A DNA stretch of 40,262 nucleotides from a virus. Below, piece after piece: positions 24,767-31,269 of the stretch. The notes under the pieces were generated by a model that was not told the DNA's origin, made no database searches, and was given only the letters and a program-made list of their open reading frames with translations. The stretch's first letter is position 1; each line of letters starts with the position of its first letter. Made by a program: the position numbers and the translations under genes. The stretch lies in the IMG/VR virus record IMGVR_UViG_3300042507_003200, positions 1 through 40,262 of that record; one strand, written 5' to 3'.

Positions 24767-25012
24767 ATGGCAAAACGAATCATTTTCCAAAACGACGAAG
24801 GCGGCGTGTCCATCATCGTCCCGTCTGACGAAGCCATCAACAAGTACGGCATCGAAGCCATTGCACTGAAGGATGTCCCTGCTGGCAAGCCTTTCAAGAT
24901 TATGGATACCGCTGATGTTCCCACTGATCGCACCTTCCGTGGTGCTTGGGAAGTCGATCCGGCGACCCTGACTGATGGCGTAGGCGCGATCAGCAACACA
25001 TTCGCGGAGTAA
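24767..25012 (+). CDS. Small tail-fibre-associated protein, 81 aa
   Basis: The start is ATG 24767 (MAKRIIFQNDEGGVSIIVPS) with AAGGAG upstream; the longer frame upstream is out of register with the fibre gene. Proteins of this type often sit next to fibre genes in podoviruses and may assist assembly, but no activity is known. It separates the two genes that share the tip domain. Confidence 0.75.
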   Translation: MAKRIIFQNDEGGVSIIVPSDEAINKYGIEAIALKDVPAGKPFKIMDTADVPTDRTFRGAWEVDPATLTDGVGAISNTFAE

Positions 25013-25018
25013 TCCGCT

Positions 25019-25372
25019 ATGGCCTCGACAATCAGAGGATCAGATAACTTCGACTCAGCGGGTGGAAACGCCTGTAAAGCGTGGGTGAATTTCAACGGGA
25101 CGGGTACGGTCGCCATTCGGGCGAGCTACAACGTCTCGTCGATCACCGACAACGGGACTGGCGACTATACGGTCAACTTCACGTCGGCGCTGGCCGATGG
25201 GAACTACGCTTTGTCTGGCACATCAAGTCCTACAGCTGCTGGCGGCGATGTGCTTGGCAACGAGTGGGGAGCAACGGCCCCGACTGCTTCCGCCTGCCGT
25301 GTAGGGGTACGCAATCGAAGCACTGGCGTACTAACGGATGAGACGTATGTAACCGCTGTGATCCACCGCTAA
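25019..25372 (+). CDS. Stand-alone tail-fibre tip domain, 117 aa
   Basis: After a short leader (MASTIRGSDNFDSAGGN) the protein repeats the tip domain of the fibre at 23476-24741 (KAWVNFNGTGTVAIRAS, SITDNGTGDYTVNFTSA), with a different C-terminal half (GDVLGNEWGATAPTASACRV). It lacks the attachment domain. It could be a second fibre subunit, a chaperone-like tip, or an exchange cassette. GGAG precedes ATG 25019. Confidence 0.8.
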   Translation: MASTIRGSDNFDSAGGNACKAWVNFNGTGTVAIRASYNVSSITDNGTGDYTVNFTSALADGNYALSGTSSPTAAGGDVLGNEWGATAPTASACRVGVRNRSTGVLTDETYVTAVIHR

Positions 25373-25392
25373 TTCAATAAGGAGAAACAACC

Positions 25393-25614
25393 ATGATCCA
25401 GATCAACATCGACAAAGCCAAGACTATCGCCCACGACGCCCGCCGCGCTGCCCGCGCTGCCGAGTTCGCGCCGCTGGATATTCAAGCCACCATCCCGGCC
25501 AAGGCCCAGATCGCCGAAGCCGCGCGCCAGCAAGTGCGCGACAAGTACGAGGCCATGCAGACCGCCATCGACGCGGCCACCACGCCGGAGGAAATCAAGG
25601 CGGTGATGCCGTGA
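25393..25614 (+). CDS. Small protein, 73 aa, fibre-assembly-like
   Basis: A helical protein (IDKAKTIAHDARRAARAAEF, then helix and TTPEEIKAVMP) of a kind often placed after tail fibres. AAGGAG precedes ATG 25393, and its stop overlaps the next GTG start. A fibre-assembly role is only inferred. Confidence 0.7.
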   Translation: MIQINIDKAKTIAHDARRAARAAEFAPLDIQATIPAKAQIAEAARQQVRDKYEAMQTAIDAATTPEEIKAVMP

Positions 25615-25952
25615 GCCTTGCGCTCACCTACGTCGCCGCCAGCGTGGCCGGCTTCTATGCCCTGTGGGTGCTCTATCTGGCCGTGATGAACCTGTCACGC
25701 GCCAAGAAGGCCGGCACGCTCTCGACCACGGCGCTGATCCTTGGCACGCCCGTCCTGATCGTCGGCTACCTGCTCGACTGCCTGGTCAATGTGTTCGTGA
25801 TGACGCTAGTACTGATCGAGCTGCCGCAGGAACTGACCGTCACGGCGCGGCTGAAGCGGCACCATGCTGAATCGAGCGGCTGGCGGCTGGCCGTGGTGCT
25901 GTGGTTCGAGCCGATCCTTGATCCCTTCGATCCTTCTGGAAACCATATCTAG
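25611..25952 (+). CDS. Membrane protein, 113 aa
   Basis: Two membrane segments are evident: about residues 5-27 (LTYVAASVAGFYALWVLYL) and 40-68 (STTALILGTPVLIVGYLLDC). A soluble tail follows. The start is GTG 25611, coupled to the preceding stop as GTGA. Its place at the head of the lysis region suggests a role at the membrane late in infection, but it does not match a known holin. Confidence 0.7.
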   Translation: MSLALTYVAASVAGFYALWVLYLAVMNLSRAKKAGTLSTTALILGTPVLIVGYLLDCLVNVFVMTLVLIELPQELTVTARLKRHHAESSGWRLAVVLWFEPILDPFDPSGNHI

Positions 25953-25960
25953 GACGCACC

Positions 25961-26224
25961 ATGGCTAATAAATGTCAAGCAGCTGACGCCGATTGCCCGC
26001 ACGCCGACGAGGCGGCTGAGGCCGCAGTCCGCAAGGTCTTCGCCATCCTGGGCGTCGACATCGACGTGCCCAAGGAGGTGGAGGAGTTCCGCGAGAATCT
26101 CCGCTTCGGGGCCAGCATGCGCCGCGCCGCCGATAAAGGCATGCTCACAATGCTTGGCGTGCTGGTGACTGCGATGCTTGCAGCCCTGTGGGCTGGCATC
26201 GTCAGCAAAATTGCAGGGCATTGA
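25961..26224 (+). CDS. Possible holin: single-membrane-segment protein, 87 aa
   Basis: A soluble, acidic N-terminal part contains a helix (VPKEVEEFRENLRFGASMRR), followed by one C-terminal membrane segment at about 60-83 (MLTMLGVLVTAMLAALWAGI). Size and topology fit a class III-like holin or antiholin. It stands three bases before the DUF5675 gene. Confidence 0.6.
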   Translation: MANKCQAADADCPHADEAAEAAVRKVFAILGVDIDVPKEVEEFRENLRFGASMRRAADKGMLTMLGVLVTAMLAALWAGIVSKIAGH

Positions 26225-26227
26225 GCG

Positions 26228-26644
26228 ATGTATGCCCTACTGCAGCGGTTCGAGACTGGTGACCAAGGTACCTTCGGGCGTATCATGGTTCCCGGTCTCA
26301 CGCTGTTCACAGGTGAGCTACCATGGCGTGAGAATGCCGGCTCAATCTCCTGCATCCCAGCCGGGGTCTACCCAGCACAAATGACGTGGTCGCCGAGGTT
26401 CAAGCGACTCATGTACCTGCTCGGCAAGACCGACCCACGAGTTGGCATTCGAGCTCACTCGGCGAACTTCATGGGCGACAAGAGTCTGGGCTACCGTATG
26501 CAGCTGAATGGTTGCATCGCACTAGGCGAGCAGCTGGGTTGGATGGAAGGTCAGAAGGCGCTGCTGCTTTCAGCTCCGGCCGTACGCCGGTTTGAAAACC
26601 ACATGGGCCATAAGCCCTTCATGTTGGAGATACGTGATGCTTGA
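26228..26644 (+). CDS. DUF5675 family protein, candidate lysis enzyme
   Basis: The 138-residue protein matches the DUF5675 pattern (TFGRIMVPG, TGELPWRENAGSISCIPAGV). It contains IRAHSANF and, 17 residues after the histidine, NGCIALGEQLG. The spacing His...Gly-Cys recalls L,D-transpeptidase (YkuD) active sites, which have HG...S-x-G-C, so a peptidoglycan role is possible; that is inference. It lies between two membrane proteins where an endolysin is normally found, and no other lysin is visible in the genome. Confidence 0.7.
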   Translation: MYALLQRFETGDQGTFGRIMVPGLTLFTGELPWRENAGSISCIPAGVYPAQMTWSPRFKRLMYLLGKTDPRVGIRAHSANFMGDKSLGYRMQLNGCIALGEQLGWMEGQKALLLSAPAVRRFENHMGHKPFMLEIRDA

Positions 26645-27215
26645 ACTACTAGGAACGGCCACATCGGCCATACTCGGCGGCGGAGCCACCGGCCTACTTG
26701 GGGTGCTGGTGCAGCGCTGGTTCGATCACAAGAACAAGCAGGCCGACCTCGAAGTCCTGAAGGCCCAGCACGCCCACGAGGAAACGATGCGGGACAAGGA
26801 CTCCGCCATCATGGCCCAGGAGTGGGCTGGCCGCACGCGCGTGGCTGAGACGGAGGCCGCTGGCCGTGAGGCCGAAGCGGACGCGAAGGCATTCGGTGAA
26901 TCATTCGCTTCTGAACGACCACTGGAGTTCGCGCCCATCAAGGCGACCAAGGCTCAGTCGTGGTTCCTCGTCGTCGTGGACAGCTTCCGCCGCCTGATCC
27001 GGCCGGGTCTGACGGTCTACCTGTGTGCGATCACGACTAAGATCTACCTCATGGCTGTCGAGCTGCTGGATAAGCATGGTTCGACGATGACTGCCGCTGA
27101 GGCGTTAGATCTGACTAAGATGGTCGTCGGCACGGTGCTCTACCTCACCACAACCTGCGTGCTCTGGTGGTTCGGCACTCGTAACAAGCAACAACCTCCA
27201 GCGGCATACCGTTGA
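26637..27215 (+). CDS. Membrane protein with coiled coil, putative holin or lysis protein
   Basis: The 192-residue protein has a short hydrophobic N-terminus (LLGTATSAILGGGATGLLGV), a long charged helix (about 28-95), and two C-terminal membrane segments (about 122-140 and 165-182). It ends RNKQQPPAAYR. The topology resembles three-segment holin-like proteins and similar proteins in T7-like betaproteobacterial phages. ATG 26637 overlaps the DUF5675 stop by eight bases. An inner-membrane spanin role cannot be excluded. Confidence 0.65.
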   Translation: MLELLGTATSAILGGGATGLLGVLVQRWFDHKNKQADLEVLKAQHAHEETMRDKDSAIMAQEWAGRTRVAETEAAGREAEADAKAFGESFASERPLEFAPIKATKAQSWFLVVVDSFRRLIRPGLTVYLCAITTKIYLMAVELLDKHGSTMTAAEALDLTKMVVGTVLYLTTTCVLWWFGTRNKQQPPAAYR

Positions 27216-27343
27216 TGCGCTCAAGCCTGCTCCGCACCCATGTAGCTACACTCAGGCTTCGGCGCTACGCACCTTTCCCGAGCCAGCTTAGGAACCGCCA
27301 AGCCCGCTGGTTGCGTCTACGCCTCATGTATAGCAGGGATTGA
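27215..27343 (+). CDS. Arginine-rich 42-aa peptide, last gene of the late arm
   Basis: The ATG at 27215 shares its A with the stop TGA of the upstream membrane protein (TGATG), so translation is probably coupled; no clear ribosome site is seen. The peptide has 11 arginines in 42 residues, one acidic residue, and a C-terminal amphipathic stretch (RQARWLRLRLMYSR). It looks like a cationic membrane-active peptide. A hairpin (27217-27229 with 27253-27265) lies inside its start, so the frame could also be chance over a structured 3' region. Confidence 0.4.
   Translation: MRSSLLRTHVATLRLRRYAPFPSQLRNRQARWLRLRLMYSRD
27217..27265 (+). other. Imperfect inverted repeat downstream of the lysis genes
   Basis: GCGCTCAAGCCTG pairs with CAGGCTTCGGCGC (12 of 13 positions, one G-U) around a 23-base loop. 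It contains GCTACAC and is followed by CGCTACGCAC, which recall the repeats of the candidate origin near 6867-6900. Confidence 0.5.
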
Positions 27344-27367
27344 CAGGAACCATGCAGGATTGAAAAG

Positions 27368-27405
27368 AATGGCCTAGCCCATAGGAAGTACTGGGCTAGG
27401 CCATT
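27368..27405. terminator. Bidirectional terminator between convergent arms
   Basis: AATGGCCTAGCCCA and TGGGCTAGGCCATT form a perfect 14-bp stem with a 10-base loop. The minus-strand side is followed by CTTTTC. It lies exactly where the plus arm and the minus arm meet, so it probably stops both. Confidence 0.82.
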
Positions 27406-27443
27406 TCGTGGTCCCTCGGGTCATTCCTGAGGGCCAAGTTGGA

Positions 27444-27917
27444 TCAAATCTCCACAAGAAGTTGCTCCCAGGCCCGTCCGGCGCCTGTCCAGAGCTCCTT
27501 GGCCGCCGAGTGCGGGTATTCCTCCACAAAGACGACCCGCTCACAACTCGTGTTGAGCAGCAGCTTGATGCACGTCATGCAGGGGCTGGCCGTCACATAG
27601 CAGGTGTGGATGCTGTAGACGTCCTTGCACTGCAGCATCGCATTCTGCTCCGCGTGGATCGCCTGGCAGCCGTCAAGGTTCGTCCCACTCGGGGACGTAA
27701 CTCCTGAGCAGGCATGGGGATGGATAACAGGACCGAAGCCCACGTCATCCACATCGTTGCAGTGAGGCTGTCCAGCCGCGACGCCGTTGTAGCCAGTGGC
27801 CAATACATGGCCCCGCGCGTTCAGCAGCACGCAGCCCACCGCTCGGCGGCAGCATGTGGTTCGTTGGGCAGTCAGCAGGGCCAGCTTCAGAGCCCATTCG
27901 TCGCGGCTGGGTCTCAT
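27444..27917 (-). CDS. dCMP deaminase
   Basis: The enzyme converts dCMP to dUMP. The 157-residue protein has the zinc-binding cytidine/deoxycytidylate deaminase signature: HAEQNAM with the catalytic glutamate, and SPCMTC with two zinc ligands (TASPCMTCIKLL). ATG 27917 (MRPSRDEWALKLALL) lies one base after the stop of the upstream gene. It is the last gene of the leftward arm and next to the ThyA-family gene, so it can feed dUMP to ThyX and remove dCMP from competing uses. Confidence 0.93.
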   Translation of the reverse strand: MRPSRDEWALKLALLTAQRTTCCRRAVGCVLLNARGHVLATGYNGVAAGQPHCNDVDDVGFGPVIHPHACSGVTSPSGTNLDGCQAIHAEQNAMLQCKDVYSIHTCYVTASPCMTCIKLLLNTSCERVVFVEEYPHSAAKELWTGAGRAWEQLLVEI

Positions 27918-27918
27918 G

Positions 27919-28701
27919 TTACAGCTCCCACCAGCGACGAATATCACCTGGCCGGCTGTCACGCAGGACCTTAAGCTCCGTCATCAGGAACTGTGGATCG
28001 TTCCAGAGCAGCTTCGGCGTGTCAGGTTGCTCGAGCACCTGGCTGCCGAGGCACAACTTGGCGTCGTCCCAGTTGCTCTCATACAGGTGGCTGCTGGCCG
28101 CCGTCAGGAACAGTTGGCCAGGCGCCACGGCGTCGGCAGTCAGGCGATGCTCATTCAGCAGCCCACACACGAGGTGGCTGAGCATGCTGAAGTTGAAGAC
28201 GTCGTACGGCACGCCCAGCCACGCATCCGAGGAACGCATGAAGACGTGGCAGTTCAGCTTGTGCTGGCGGATGTTGAAGAAGATGGCCACCGTGCAGGGC
28301 ACGTCTTTGGTCTGAGGCGGGCATTCACGCCAGATGGTCAGACCGGCTTGACGACTGTCCTCGTCGACCTGCAGCTTCTCGATGATGTACGGCAGCTGAG
28401 CCACGATCTTGGGGCCGTAGGCACCGAAGAAGCGCTCGCCATCGTCGGAGAAGTCAGCGATGCGGCTGTTGTACGGTGCGATCGTCTCCACCCGGTCGTC
28501 GCCAGACAGGATCCAGAACGCCTCGGCCACCATGAACTTGAAGCTCAGACTGCGGTCAGGCACGCGGAGCACAGGCTTACGCATGTCCACCACGATTGTG
28601 CGTTGGGGAATCTCGCGGGTCATCTTGCCGCGTGGCGCTACGCAGTCGCCGTTGGTCAAGATGTCGTTGAGGGCTTGAAGCCAGATTCGTGAAAAGTCCA
28701 T
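27919..28701 (-). CDS. Thymidylate-synthase-family enzyme, predicted dCMP hydroxymethylase or methylase
   Basis: The 260-residue protein has the ThyA fold signatures: E60 in EAFWILSGDD, R117 in DEDSRQ, catalytic C136 in DVPCTV, RSSDAWLGVPYDV at 156-168 and HLY at 205-207. At position 167 it has Asp where ThyA has the Asn (E. coli N177) that selects dUMP; phage dCMP hydroxymethylase (T4 gp42) has Asp there. The segment equivalent to the TS tryptophan 80 has no Trp. So dCMP is the likely substrate. The phage already has ThyX. GGAGG precedes ATG 28701. Confidence 0.85.
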   Translation of the reverse strand: MDFSRIWLQALNDILTNGDCVAPRGKMTREIPQRTIVVDMRKPVLRVPDRSLSFKFMVAEAFWILSGDDRVETIAPYNSRIADFSDDGERFFGAYGPKIVAQLPYIIEKLQVDEDSRQAGLTIWRECPPQTKDVPCTVAIFFNIRQHKLNCHVFMRSSDAWLGVPYDVFNFSMLSHLVCGLLNEHRLTADAVAPGQLFLTAASSHLYESNWDDAKLCLGSQVLEQPDTPKLLWNDPQFLMTELKVLRDSRPGDIRRWWEL

Positions 28702-28710
28702 TTGATCCTC

Positions 28711-29625
28711 CTAGATCAGATCCAGCAGCGGGTAACGCTGCTTGGCATTGAAGCGCTTGAACGCTTGGGGATGGGGCACAGTGGCCGCCGTGATTTTCAA
28801 CCGGTACAGCTGCTCGTAGGCCTTATTGCCCAGAGCCACGACGCGCTCGGGATTGAGGTTATGGAGCACGGACAGATCCTGATCGGCGTTCAACCACAGC
28901 ACCTGGTCTTCGCCCACGTCGACAGCATCCAGCTGGTCGGCAAGCCACTGACTGCAGCCCTCACCACTGAATGAGGCGAAGGGCCACTGATACCAGGCAT
29001 CGTTGTCCTTGCGCTCAGCGAACGCCTCACCAATCAGCACGACCCGCGCATCCCAGTTGCCAGCCGAAGCCAGCTCCAGTGGATGCTGCTGGAAGCGCAG
29101 CCGGTCTACTCCAGCGACCAAGTTGTCAGTTGTGAACAGGTCATCGACCTTGGTGTAGTCGTAGACGAGCTCAGGCAGATCGGTGACCTGGTCCGCATAG
29201 AGGTCGTAGACCATCCGCAGCTGGTCCTCGTTGTCCAGCATCTCGAGGTGCTTGCGTGCCATGTACGACAGACGCACCGCTTCCCAGCCTGGCTGGCAGC
29301 GCACGACCACAGCACCGCAGCGCATGGCCAGACGCTCAAGCATCCGCCGGCTGGCGTGAGTCAAGCGGTCCCGGCCCTCACGGAAGGCGATGCCGTAGGG
29401 CATCTCGCTCAACCAGCAGCGATCGAAGACGACGTCTTGGTAGCCCAGCAGCGCAGGCAGCATGGCTTCGACGTAGACGCGGCCCAGGCTCTTCCCCACC
29501 CGGGGGAGGGCGGAGAAGTGGACGTACTTGGCGCCGGTGGCTTCAGCGAAGGCCTGACCAGCAGTGGACTTGCCACCACCGTCCGGACCTTCGAAGATGG
29601 TCAGCTTCTTGCTCACTTGGGCCAT
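28711..29625 (-). CDS. Nucleotide kinase fused to a uracil-DNA-glycosylase-like domain
   Basis: Residues 1 to about 185 form a thymidylate-kinase-like P-loop kinase: Walker A GPDGGGKST at 13-21, DRCWLSE with D68-R69 as in dTMP and deoxynucleoside kinases, and a lid-like YMARKH. Residues about 193-304 resemble the uracil-DNA glycosylase superfamily: LIGEAF at 197-202, PFASFSGEG, VVALGNKAYEQLY at 262-274 and HPQAF at 285-289. It lies between the ThyA-family and MazG-like genes and overlaps the latter by 13 bases. It may phosphorylate a modified dNMP; the second domain's job is unknown. Confidence 0.8.
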   Translation of the reverse strand: MAQVSKKLTIFEGPDGGGKSTAGQAFAEATGAKYVHFSALPRVGKSLGRVYVEAMLPALLGYQDVVFDRCWLSEMPYGIAFREGRDRLTHASRRMLERLAMRCGAVVVRCQPGWEAVRLSYMARKHLEMLDNEDQLRMVYDLYADQVTDLPELVYDYTKVDDLFTTDNLVAGVDRLRFQQHPLELASAGNWDARVVLIGEAFAERKDNDAWYQWPFASFSGEGCSQWLADQLDAVDVGEDQVLWLNADQDLSVLHNLNPERVVALGNKAYEQLYRLKITAATVPHPQAFKRFNAKQRYPLLDLI

Positions 29626-30011
29626 GACAGAATCTCCTCCAGGCGAGCCTCAGGACCAACCCAGCCTTCAGGCTTCTTGACGTCGTAGGCGCTGCCTCGC
29701 TTCGAGTCCTCAGCCTTGGCCACGCGGACCTTGGCCATGTTGCAGGAGTGAACCGCGTGCATACCAGCGTGCCACTGGGACGGATCGACGCCCAGGAAAA
29801 GCGCCGTGCCGTAGGCCACGTAGGCCAGATCCAGCAGGGCATCGAAGGCCTTGACGCGGTCACCGTCACCCAGAGCTTCTTCCAACTCGTCGAGCTCCTC
29901 TTGCAGGAACTTCAGACGGAAGACTGTGGCGTCCAGGTTATGGGTGAGCTGATCGTCCTTGCCCAAAGGTAGGCCGAACTTCTCGTGGAACTCAGCGACA
30001 TTTCCAATCAT
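29613..30011 (-). CDS. MazG-like nucleotide pyrophosphohydrolase
   Basis: The 132-residue all-alpha protein has the EExxE motif at 38-42 (QEELDELEEAL) and a following DALLDLAYVAYG helix at 57-67, the metal-binding layout of MazG/dUTPase-dCTPase type enzymes that cleave dNTPs to dNMP. In the context of a predicted dCMP-modifying enzyme it could remove dCTP, as T4 gp56 does, but substrate is not visible in sequence. ATG 30011 shares its A with the stop of the methyltransferase. Confidence 0.82.
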   Translation of the reverse strand: MIGNVAEFHEKFGLPLGKDDQLTHNLDATVFRLKFLQEELDELEEALGDGDRVKAFDALLDLAYVAYGTALFLGVDPSQWHAGMHAVHSCNMAKVRVAKAEDSKRGSAYDVKKPEGWVGPEARLEEILSWPK

Positions 30012-30820
30012 CAAAACGGCGCTCCTTTCGTCTTGCGGGCCGCGGGCTTGACCGGCTTGCCGTCAGCTGCTTTGCGGCAGACCCACAGGTTGTTGCGGGA
30101 GTGGTCCTCATGCAGCGGACCGAAGATGTTGCTGATGGCGTCGCTGTCGAAGTACTGCTCCAGCGCCTTGCGGACTTCCAGCACAGCTGCCTTGCTGCAA
30201 CCGGTAGGGTCAACCTTGCCGATGTGCTTGATGTCCATGAACGTGCCAAAGCGGCGCTCGATGACGAAGCCAGCCTTCTCGATGGCGGCCTGGAGCTCCG
30301 GAATCTTGTACTCATGGATGTGGTTCTTGGCATGCCGCACACCGTCGTAGACCGGAGTGGACAGCAGCAGCACGCCGCCCGGCTTGGTAGCCGCGAACAT
30401 GGCCTTGAGCAGGTTGGCGCCGTGCTCGACCTTCATGTGCTCGATGACCTCGTAGTTGACGACGACATCGAAGCCCTCAGGTCGTGCCTTGAGCAGCTCC
30501 TTGTAGCGCTCAACGAAGTTGAACTCGCCATGGAACGTCAGGCGCTGAGAGGCAGACGGCTTCAGCTTGTTCAGGTCCACGCCAGTGTAGTGGTTGACGT
30601 GCGCGGCAGCACCGCCAGTTAAAATCTTGCTGAGCGGCTTGTCTTCACCGCAGCCGACCTCGAGCACGTTGTGCTTGGCCGTGATGAAGCGACGGGCGAA
30701 GCTCCAGCGAAAGAAATGACTGCTGTAGTCTCTGTGAAGCGTACGACCGTGACCAGCTTCGTGAAGTTGAGTGGTGTCGTAATCGCGATTATCGCGTGCG
30801 ACTTCTTTAGGTTTTGCCAT
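30011..30820 (-). CDS. Class I SAM-dependent methyltransferase
   Basis: The 269-residue protein has motif I VLEVGCGEDKP at 52-62, an acidic motif II (YTGVDLNKL), then VVNYEVIEHM and PGGVLLLSTPVY, typical of the Methyltransf_11/23 group. The C-terminal tail is basic (KPAARKTKGAPF). The group acts on small molecules, RNA, protein or sugars, so the target is open; proximity to nucleotide-modifying genes suggests a nucleotide, a modified base, or a virion component. GAGGT precedes ATG 30820, inside the end of the HNH gene. Confidence 0.85.
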   Translation of the reverse strand: MAKPKEVARDNRDYDTTQLHEAGHGRTLHRDYSSHFFRWSFARRFITAKHNVLEVGCGEDKPLSKILTGGAAAHVNHYTGVDLNKLKPSASQRLTFHGEFNFVERYKELLKARPEGFDVVVNYEVIEHMKVEHGANLLKAMFAATKPGGVLLLSTPVYDGVRHAKNHIHEYKIPELQAAIEKAGFVIERRFGTFMDIKHIGKVDPTGCSKAAVLEVRKALEQYFDSDAISNIFGPLHEDHSRNNLWVCRKAADGKPVKPAARKTKGAPF

Positions 30821-30822
30821 GA

Positions 30823-31269
30823 TTACCTCTTTCTAAGTGGAGTGCTCAGGGCTCTGCTGACGTCCCATCCGCACTTGATTCGTTGCTGAAATTGATTGCT
30901 TGGTACTACGCATCTTGGATCAGATCCCCATTCCGCAGCGCACTTCGTTTCGCCGTTAAATGTAAGCATCACGTTGTTGGATTTGTTCCAACAATTTTGC
31001 TGGCGGGTGACAAACCGGCAGTTATCCGGGCCGTAGCCTTTACGGTTGTCGATGCGGTCAATGTCCAATCCTGATTTGTAATCATTGGCCAAAGCCCACT
31101 TAACAAACTCAGAGCAACCACGACGGCCTGCCCATCGAGCGTCCAGTGAAATTCCTTTGGCGCCGTAGTCCTTGTAAGATCTGGATTTAGGATAGTTGCA
31201 GCGTGCATTGATTCCGCTCCAAAGAGACTGGAGCTTAACAACCGTATCTACAACTTGATCCGGGTCCAT
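30823..31269 (-). CDS. HNH endonuclease (homing type)
   Basis: The 148-residue protein fits phage HNH homing endonucleases: LWSGINARCNYPKSRSYKDY, GAKGISLDARW, then LDIDRIDNRKGYGPDNCRFV and TRQQNCWNKSN. It is a free-standing gene in the operon, starting at ATG 31269 on the upstream stop (TGATG). Its bases look richer in A+T and its codons less biased than its neighbours, a sign of recent arrival. It may cut related phages lacking it. Confidence 0.87.
   Translation of the reverse strand: MDPDQVVDTVVKLQSLWSGINARCNYPKSRSYKDYGAKGISLDARWAGRRGCSEFVKWALANDYKSGLDIDRIDNRKGYGPDNCRFVTRQQNCWNKSNNVMLTFNGETKCAAEWGSDPRCVVPSNQFQQRIKCGWDVSRALSTPLRKR

Noticed and set aside
23476-25372. Diversity-generating retroelement like that of BPP-1
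   Set aside because: The fibre has an Mtd-like N-terminus, but no reverse transcriptase, Avd or C-type lectin variable region is seen. The repeated tip domain differs at all kinds of bases, not by adenine-specific changes.
27796-28692. 298-residue plus-strand open frame
   Set aside because: It is antisense to the ThyA-family gene and crosses the end of the deaminase gene.
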